A stretch of DNA of 64,000 nt from Callorhinus ursinus (lineage: Eukaryota; Chordata; Mammalia; Carnivora; Otariidae): contig NW_020312827.1 of NCBI RefSeq assembly GCF_003265705.1, forward strand, positions 18,076,527 through 18,140,526. The letters run 5' to 3'. Shown here piece after piece: positions 57,801 through 64,000 of the stretch. Both the position numbers and the translations under genes were made by a program. The notes beneath the pieces were generated by a model that was not told the DNA's origin, did not search any database, and was given only the letters and a program-made list of their open reading frames with translations. The first letter of the stretch is position 1; each line of letters begins with the position of its first letter.

Positions 57801-59639
57801 AAAAGTTATTGATGGAAATCAATGGATCTAAATTGAATGAGTTTTGTTATAGCAATGCCAATCAAATTTTTGAATTTTTTCCAAGTTATGAGCCAAAATG
57901 AGTATGAATTATCATCACAACTCTTTGTAATGATCTTTTGAGAGACAATGATGAGAATCTACTTTAATAATTTGGAAAGAAAATTGAAAACCATATTATT
58001 TGCAAAATCATCTATTACCAAGTTAGTATGACATTTCTTTTCTTAGATTCTGCAAATTCTATCAAAAATGCTTAACAAGATCTTATCAAATGGCTATTTA
58101 AATACATCTGTGACTTTTTTACTCTGGGGCATCTCATTTAATCTTATATAATCAGAAAGAGTTTATAAAATCTAAACATTAATTTCAACAGACTTTTACC
58201 ATCATGATATATTTTGACAAAATACTTTTATCTTACCATAGGTTTCAAATACATTTCTGCAATACTGTGAAGCTCCAGATTTAGGTTTTTCCATGTATGA
58301 GAATAATTGTTATTTTAACTATAGGTCTAAGGAAATCTTTGTTGTTAAACTGATCAGATGAATCTGACTCACTTTCTATTAGAGAACAACTTATTCCATA
58401 TTTTAATTGAAATGAACATGTTAATAAGCATTTAAAAAATATAGAGAGCATATTTTAAAAGATAAACTATTGAAAGTATCAAATTCAAGTTATACAGTCA
58501 TTAAAAAATTAACTTTATATCGTATAACAAATTATTAAATGTATGTTTATTTTTGATTATCTGATTTGTAATAAATCAGTGCAAATGTGACTTTGAATAT
58601 AAGTTATGTATAAAATGAAGTCTATGGTGCAAAACTTAATATGATTTCAGTGAATATGTAGCTTGTGTGTGTTGGGCATTTTGGAGTTAATTAAACACGT
58701 TTGCGTAAATGTGTGTATACATGTTCACATGTGCACATATATACACATTGACACATGCAGGCAAGTGTGTGTCTACACATGTGCAGATATATGTGTGGAT
58801 TAGATATCTATATGCATGTGTATATTTTATTAATATCATCAGGTCTCATAATTAAAATTTTCTATGTAAAAGATAAAAGCATGAGTGTTCTGGCATCTCA
58901 CATATTTAGCTTAATGCTAATTTTTGTAAAGAGAAATTTGAAGGTATAAAATATTTTATGAGATGAAAGATGAAAGTTTAATGTTATTGAAATATATCGT
59001 GGTCTATTTTAAAAAGATAGGATATAACAGCCTTCTTTACTCTCCGCCCTACACACACACATGTACAAGAGATCATATAAAATTTTTGTCCAGGACTTTT
59101 ATCCCATAAATTGAAGTATCTGGTAGTCCAAAAAATATTTAAGATCTATTTAAAGAATGAAACTTGATTATTATATTCTGCTTTTTAGAAGCACTTTCTC
59201 ATGATGATTTCTAGCAATAAGTATTATGGAAAACATTTTAAAAAGCACTTAAATATTTGGGACCAAAAGTTATTTTTAGCATTCATAGGTTAATTTAGGA
59301 CTTAGTATATTTAAAGTGAGTAAATAGCTTATATCTCTTAAAAGATAAAACCAAAATATGCATCTTATAGAAATATTTCTGGCAAATTGAGGATAGATCT
59401 CAGTATAAACTAGGGCAATGTGTTTTTTTTAATCTGTTCTGTTTAACAAAGTTTATAGTTAATATTAACACATATTGGTAGGATCAAGATGCTTGGATTA
59501 GGTCTGGGGACTTCTGCTCTCCTATTTCCTTTTTAAATTCACTGTTTCAATGTAAGCAAAACTAGATTGGCAAGAATAGCACTAAGCCAAGTGATTGGCT
59601 TATTTGCAGGGACCTCATTTTTCTTGAAGATCCTCATAC
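57801..59639. other. AT-rich DNA, no gene seen
   Basis: Mostly AT-rich single-copy-looking sequence. 58690-58830 is a degenerate patch of TGTGT, ACACAT and GCACAT words. No coding region supported. Confidence 0.
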
Positions 59640-60110
59640 AAATGCAATGACTTTGCATCATCCTGGGGGAGAGGGTGAAATCAATACACTTACTGTATGT
59701 TTCTTTTATTTTCAGCTCATATTAGTAATAATAAGTTTCATGCAGGACCTTTGATGTAAATTAATGACTGGTTGAAGTTAGTGGACCAGAGAGCAACCCC
59801 TCCCAGGCAGTCATTAATCTCCAGAAATGCCTTATGCTGCAATTGTAATCGCTTAAATAAAAGCTTGCAAGAGAATTCAAAGAGAAATGCTAGACTTGTA
59901 CTTGTCACTATAGGACAAATGGCAATTTCGATCCCCAATAAATCTCCAGAGGAACAAATAATTTGTGTTTCAACTGTGCTGTTTCCTAAAATGCTGTGCA
60001 GCATTTACAACTTTTTGAGGTGCCAATGCAGATTGATCTTCAAGATTCAATGCTGGATGGAATTGTCCTACAGTGAAATTTCACCATAAATTGAAGAAAA
60101 TAGATCGTAC
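59640..60110. promoter_or_regulatory. Candidate conserved non-coding element
   Basis: A repeat-free, compositionally balanced block containing TTAATGACTGGTTGAAG, AGGCAGTCATTAATCTCC, GCAATTGTAATCGCTTAAAT and GAGGTGCCAATGCAGATTG. Both strands are open over much of it (59738-60004 minus, 59772-60089 plus), which is unusual here, yet neither peptide shows a recognised domain or codon pattern. Long open frames on both strands together with homeodomain-like words are typical of slowly evolving enhancers. Conservation itself cannot be shown from one sequence. Confidence 0.
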
Positions 60111-60299
60111 TTGTAGGAACTAATTTGCAATATTAGGTTTTTGAACTTATAAATAACTTCAGAAGGGCTTTAGAACTGTAATGTAAGAAACATCTGCACT
60201 AATGAAGTCTACCTAAAATGTCTTTATTGGTAAAACAATGGATTCTGCATTAATTATCTTGCTTATATATCTCAGTCATAGTAAACAATTGTGGCATTT

Positions 60300-60760
60300 T
60301 GCTCCTCAAAACACTATCATCCATAGGTTTCATATTGTAAGATTTCTTCCTCTCTCTGACTGGCACTTCTCATCCCCTTTCCTGACTTTCTGTTCTTTTC
60401 ACTCATCTTAATACCAATATTAGTCTGGGAACATGTTCAACCTTCTTTACTAAACCTTGTCAACTTTATTTTCAGAACAGCATCTCACTCCATCTGCTCT
60501 TTGTCAGTTATGTAACCGCTCCCTGATCTGATGTGACACTACCTTTTCCATGGATTGATGGGCAGTATAACTGATTTTTCTATTGCCAGTCTGTCCTCCT
60601 TCAACTACTTTCTTCAGAGAGTAATCAGCAATCCTCCTAAGATATAGGCCCGTGTTGATATCTTGTTACCTAACACCTTCAATGGCATGTCATTGTCTTT
60701 TTAATATAGCTCATGCTATTCCATGGAATTTATAAGATTATCAATAATCTGGCCTTCACT
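60300..60760 (+). mobile_element. L2 3' part
   Basis: CTAACACCTTCAATGGCATG, GTCATTGTCTTTTTAATATAG and AATCTGGCCTTCACTAATC near 60668-60768 match the L2 region before its 3' end. The upstream part (60300-60560) is CT-rich and probably the same element. Confidence 0.
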
Positions 60761-60822
60761 AATCAATGAAAAAGAAATATGGTGAATAATCTTTAACTTT
60801 TGAGATGTCCTACCTTTATTCA

Positions 60823-61376
60823 CTGTGGTGGACAGACTCTAGCTGCCTGGTATTCTTGCATAATCCTTTCCCCTTGAATGTGGGCAAGATCTGTGACTTG
60901 CTTCTTACCAATGGAATATGGTAAAGGTGACTGGTTGTATGCAATTAGGTAGACAGGATTATGTTACATAAGACCAACATCTGTCTTGCTAGGAGATGCT
61001 CGCCATTCCTGGTTTTAACGAAGCAAGCTGCCACATTGAGAGCTACCCTATAGATAGGACCAGGTGGCAAGGGGCTGAGGGTGGGTTCTGGCCCACCTCC
61101 AGAAAGAAACTTAGGCCCTCATTCCAGCGGCCTACAAAAAACTGAGTTCTGCCAGAGACCACATGAACTTGGAAACCAATTATTCCCACATGACCTAAGA
61201 AAGCTTTAGATGAGAATCCAGTCTTGGCAGACATCTTGATTGCAGTCTTGCAGGGAGTCCAGCCAAACTCTGCCTGGATTTCTGACTCATAGAGATGGTA
61301 AGATAATATATATGTGTCGTTTTATGCTACTAAATTTTTGGTAATTTGTCATGCATCAATAGAAAACTAAAACACA
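60823..61376 (+). mobile_element. MLT1-type MaLR LTR, near full length
   Basis: Starts TGTGGTGGACAGACTC, then CTTTCCCCTTGAATGTGGGC, TGACTTGCTTCTTACCAATGG-like text, AAGCAAGCTGCCACATTG, TGAACTTGGAAACCAATTA, TCTTGATTGCAGTCTTGC, TTCTGACTCATAGAGATGG and GTAATTTGTCATGCATC, ending GAAAACTAAAACAC. A single LTR with no attached internal region. Confidence 0.
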
Positions 61377-61850
61377 CCATACTTTGTAATGAAACTACCA
61401 CTGCTTTAAGAGTTCAAAAGAAATATTTTGAGTAAATTTGTATATTTGGGCATCAAAAATGTAAAGCAGAAGGACATTTCTTATAGTCAAACACACATAT
61501 ACATAAACATGCTTACAAAGAACAAAAATTTAAACTTCTTAAATAATAATAGAGGAATGTGTTAGTTAAAAAGATGAAGCATTGTTGTGGGTGGGGGTAG
61601 AATAGCATTCCAAGTAGAACAAAACGGTAATTAGAATAAAAAAGAAAAGAAAAGAAAATTTGTCAAGCAGAGGGTAGATGGGGACCCCAAGGGACATTTG
61701 ACGAAAAAGGAGCACTGACCCCAAGTGAGGCTGAAGTCACACAAACTGATAATTCAAGACTCTGGCTATTACTTCATATGTCAAACTACTCACAGTTTAG
61801 GGCGTGGAAAACTTGCTCTGTTGCAGCCTGGGAATTTAGAGCTGAAATCT
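61377..61850. other. No gene seen
   Basis: Contains a short AAAAGAAAAG run at 61638-61658. Nothing supported. Confidence 0.
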
Positions 61851-61854
61851 AATA

Positions 61855-62010
61855 GTTAATGGTGTTACTCATTTTTACAGTTGAGGAAATGGAGACCCAA
61901 AAGCTTAGGTTGACTTTTCCCAAACCACAGGACTTACAATCAGCACGGCCAGCAATCAAACTCAGATTAGATTTAGGTCATATGCTATGGGTCTACTGCC
62001 CTAATTTGTT
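61855..62010 (-). mobile_element. MIR, minus strand
   Basis: CATTTTTACAGTTGAGGAAA, TGGAGACCCAAAAGCTTAGG and AGCAATCAAACTCAGATTAG, then CTATGGGTCTACTGCCC: an ordered reverse-complement MIR. Confidence 0.
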
Positions 62011-62087
62011 TTGAATTTTAGAATAATGGCTTACATGATTTGATAGATGTATCAAAACAACTACTCACTATAGTCAAAATGCTTCTG

Positions 62088-62278
62088 GGCGCCTGGGTGG
62101 CTCAGATGGTTAAGCGTCTGCCTTCGGCTCAGGTCATGGTCCCAGGGTCCTGGGATCGAGTCCCGCATTGGGCTCCCTGCTCCTTGGGAGCCTGCTTCTC
62201 CCTCTGCTTCTCTCTCCCTCTCTCTCTCTCTCTCTCCCCACCTCTGTCGCTCATGAATAAATAAATAAAATCATTAAA
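62088..62278 (+). mobile_element. Carnivore SINE, CTCCTTGGGAGCC subtype
   Basis: GGGCGCCTGGGTGGCTCAGATGG-type head, CCTGCTCCTTGGGAGCCTGC body, simple CT tract, TCATGAATAAATAAATAAA tail. The TSD AAAATGCTTCTG is perfect (62076-62087 and 62279-62290). Little diverged. Confidence 0.
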
Positions 62279-62290
62279 AAAATGCTTCTG

Positions 62291-62855
62291 TGTAAATAAA
62301 CCAGTTTCTATTTTAAAAATAAATTAAAATATCTGCATTTGAAGCGACTTTTGTTCAGTGTTTTGAATCTGTCTGCCTTTTCAAAGTAACTTCTTAAAGA
62401 TTTACAAAGTGTTAAACCTCAAACTGATAAGAACATTAATTTTCAGGTTCCTATACATCCTATAGCAAGGCTTCAGTCTAAAAGTTGGCAGTTTTTTACC
62501 TTAGACACCAGGTTAACACATAATTATCTCCTCATTGTGAAGAATGAGAAGGTTAGCATGACAATCGATGGAAGATGTCAACTCAAAGAATACATCTTGT
62601 GAAATGCAACAATTAGAGGAGACTCTCAACACTTTCTAGGGACTGAGACAGTCCAAGGCTAATTTAGATCATCATCTAAACTATTTAAGTTCTAAGTGTC
62701 AGCAGAGAGTTAGGTAGTCCATTTCAGTGGCATTGGAAGACCCAGCTATAAAGAGTAACAAAGGAGAAAGGAAAGTGAACATGGGAAAATAAAAATAATT
62801 CTTTGGATTTCCACACACCTGTTGATTATTAACATACTCCTGAGGTATGTTTTAT
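62291..62855. other. No gene seen
   Basis: Unique-looking DNA; nothing supported. Confidence 0.
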
Positions 62856-62859
62856 CACT

Positions 62860-62965
62860 AGCATCCTGATCCAGCTAAGGATGCTGAGATTCTCCAGATA
62901 ACATCACACAAGCTAATTGATTTGTTTAAGGTCAAATATAAAGTTTATCATTAGAATCCTGCTTT
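62860..62965 (-). mobile_element. Probable MIR fossil, minus strand
   Basis: GATGCTGAGATTCTCCAG, TTGATTTGTTTAAGGTCAA and ATTAGAATCCTGC resemble reverse-complement MIR. Weak. Confidence 0.
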
Positions 62966-63164
62966 TGTTTTCATTCACATTATCTTGTTGGTGAAGGGAA
63001 AATAAAGAGGCATATTGAATAAAAAGAAAGGGAATAGAAAAATACAAAGGTATCTATTATGGTGGCTGATTGTCTGCTAGATACACAATCCACCATGCCC
63101 TGAGATTGCCATTTATTTATTCAAACTTAATCCAAATGTAGCAGGGAGGGAACAGAAATCAGAG

Positions 63165-63360
63165 GTGTTGATTACTACTTCTGACACTGGCACTCAACAG
63201 TTGCATGACCCCTTAATGACTATTTGAACTTTGCATCTATTTTCATCTCTTGAAAACTGCACTTCCAAGAAAAGAAACAGAATCAAGTGAGATAATGAAT
63301 GTGACAATGTCTAGTATACAGACATCACATAACAAATAAGTTTAATAAATGTTAAATAAC
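63165..63360 (+). mobile_element. MIR
   Basis: CTTCTGACACTGGCACTCAAC, AGTTGCATGACCCC, GCATCTATTTTCATCTCTTG, GTGAGATAATGAATGTGAC and TTTAATAAATGTTAAA follow MIR from core to 3' end. Confidence 0.
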
Positions 63361-63539
63361 CCTTTATGATGCAAATTTATGGAAGCAAACCCTTTATTTT
63401 GTCATATTTATGATTAAGGAACAGATATTTGTTTGGCCATGACTGTCATTTTCTTTAGAGTCTATTCATAAGGACTCATACCCCCAAATGAATAAATATT
63501 ACTGAAGAACAAAAATAATATTACATGTACTTCTGTACC

Positions 63540-63765
63540 TTCTAGGAGCTTATGGTCTAACTGGGATGAGCACACTGTTATCATTAGCTGTATTGTTCTA
63601 AGGGCAACAAAGTTTCAGACAATTGAAAGATTAAAGTCCACTAAAGTAACTTCCATGGTGCTTCCAGAATTTGGTTGAAAGATACTAGATAAGCAGAGAG
63701 GAGAAGGCAAAGCATTGCAAGCGTCCTGAGATTGGCACAGTGAAAGTATCAAGGTAGAAAATGGA
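63540..63765 (-). mobile_element. L2 fossil, minus strand
   Basis: TAGGAGCTTATGGTCTAACTG and AGGCAAAGCATTGCAAGCG followed by CCTGAGATTGGCAC match reverse-complement L2 order. The young SINE at 63766 sits at its right edge. Confidence 0.
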
Positions 63766-63972
63766 GGGTGCCTGGGTGGCTCAGTTGGTTAAGCAACTGC
63801 CTTCGGCTCAGGTCATGATCCTGGAGTCCCTGGATTGAGTCCCGCATCGGGCTCCCTGCTCGGCAGGGAGTCTGCCTCTCCCTCTGAGCCTCCCCCCTTT
63901 CATGTGCTCTCTCTCTCTCTTTCTTTCATTCTCTCTGTCTCAAATAAATAAATAAAATCTTAAAAAAAAAAA
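63766..63972 (+). mobile_element. Carnivore SINE, young subtype
   Basis: GGGTGCCTGGGTGGCTCAGTT head, GAGTCCCGCATCGGGCTCCC body, long CT tract and AAATAAATAAATAAAATC tail. Short TSD AGAAAATGGA (63756-63765 and 63973-63982). Confidence 0.
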
Positions 63973-64000
63973 AGAAAATGGAAATTCCAGGGAGAACATT

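Noticed and set aside
1579..63972. SINE orientation bias (21 plus, 11 minus)
   Set aside because: By a rough binomial view this is not significant, so I do not infer transcription direction from it.
1579..63972. tRNA genes at the SINE heads
   Set aside because: The heads descend from tRNA-Lys and keep A/B-box-like text, but none folds as a complete tRNA by inspection; they are SINE promoters.
1..64000. CRISPR arrays, operons, phage or plasmid systems
   Set aside because: The DNA is clearly mammalian; no spaced direct-repeat array or prokaryotic gene organisation is present.

Overview
This window is vertebrate nuclear DNA from a carnivoran mammal, most likely an arctoid (bear, seal, mustelid or raccoon relative). 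The main evidence is 32 copies or fragments of a tRNA-Lys-derived carnivore SINE, whose head reads like GGGCGCCTGGGTGGCTCAG and whose tail is a CT-rich tract followed by (AAATA)n and poly(A). The different SINE head and body typical of dogs was not seen, which argues against Canis. The species cannot be named from the sequence alone.

I found no credible host protein-coding gene, no tRNA or rRNA gene, no CpG island and no CRISPR or bacterial-type feature. The longer open frames are L1 remnants, SINE or microsatellite read-through, or chance frames in AT-rich DNA. The window is best read as gene-poor intergenic or deep intronic DNA whose content is mostly retrotransposon history.

Layout. 1-5158 is a carnivore-type LINE-1 with broken ORF1 and ORF2, a SINE inside ORF2 and a tandemly duplicated 3' UTR. 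5159-10696 is an older L1M-type element on the same strand with three SINEs in it; the younger L1 appears to have inserted into it. 11-31 kb alternates unique DNA with SINEs, L2 and MIR fossils, a MER5A-like element and LTRs of the mammalian MaLR type. 31-43 kb holds more SINEs, an MLT1-like LTR on the minus strand, a minus-strand L1 3' end, a MER20-like element and several microsatellites. 43-54 kb is the least repeat-dense part. 54.9-57.8 kb is an old minus-strand L1 interrupted by a second MER20-like element and two SINEs. 57.8-64 kb contains a candidate conserved non-coding block (59.64-60.11 kb), an L2 end, a nearly complete MLT1-type LTR, MIR fossils and two young SINEs.

There is no gene network to describe. 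The parts relate by insertion order: MIR, L2 and MER elements are oldest, then MaLR LTRs and L1M, then the carnivore L1, then waves of carnivore SINEs, many with clear target-site duplications (TSDs). The observations most worth following are the candidate conserved blocks, an apparent poly(A)-only retrotransposition scar at 38306-38344, nested SINE insertions, the duplicated L1 3' UTR and the two MER20-like elements. Repeat family names come from recalled consensus sequences, not from a database search.
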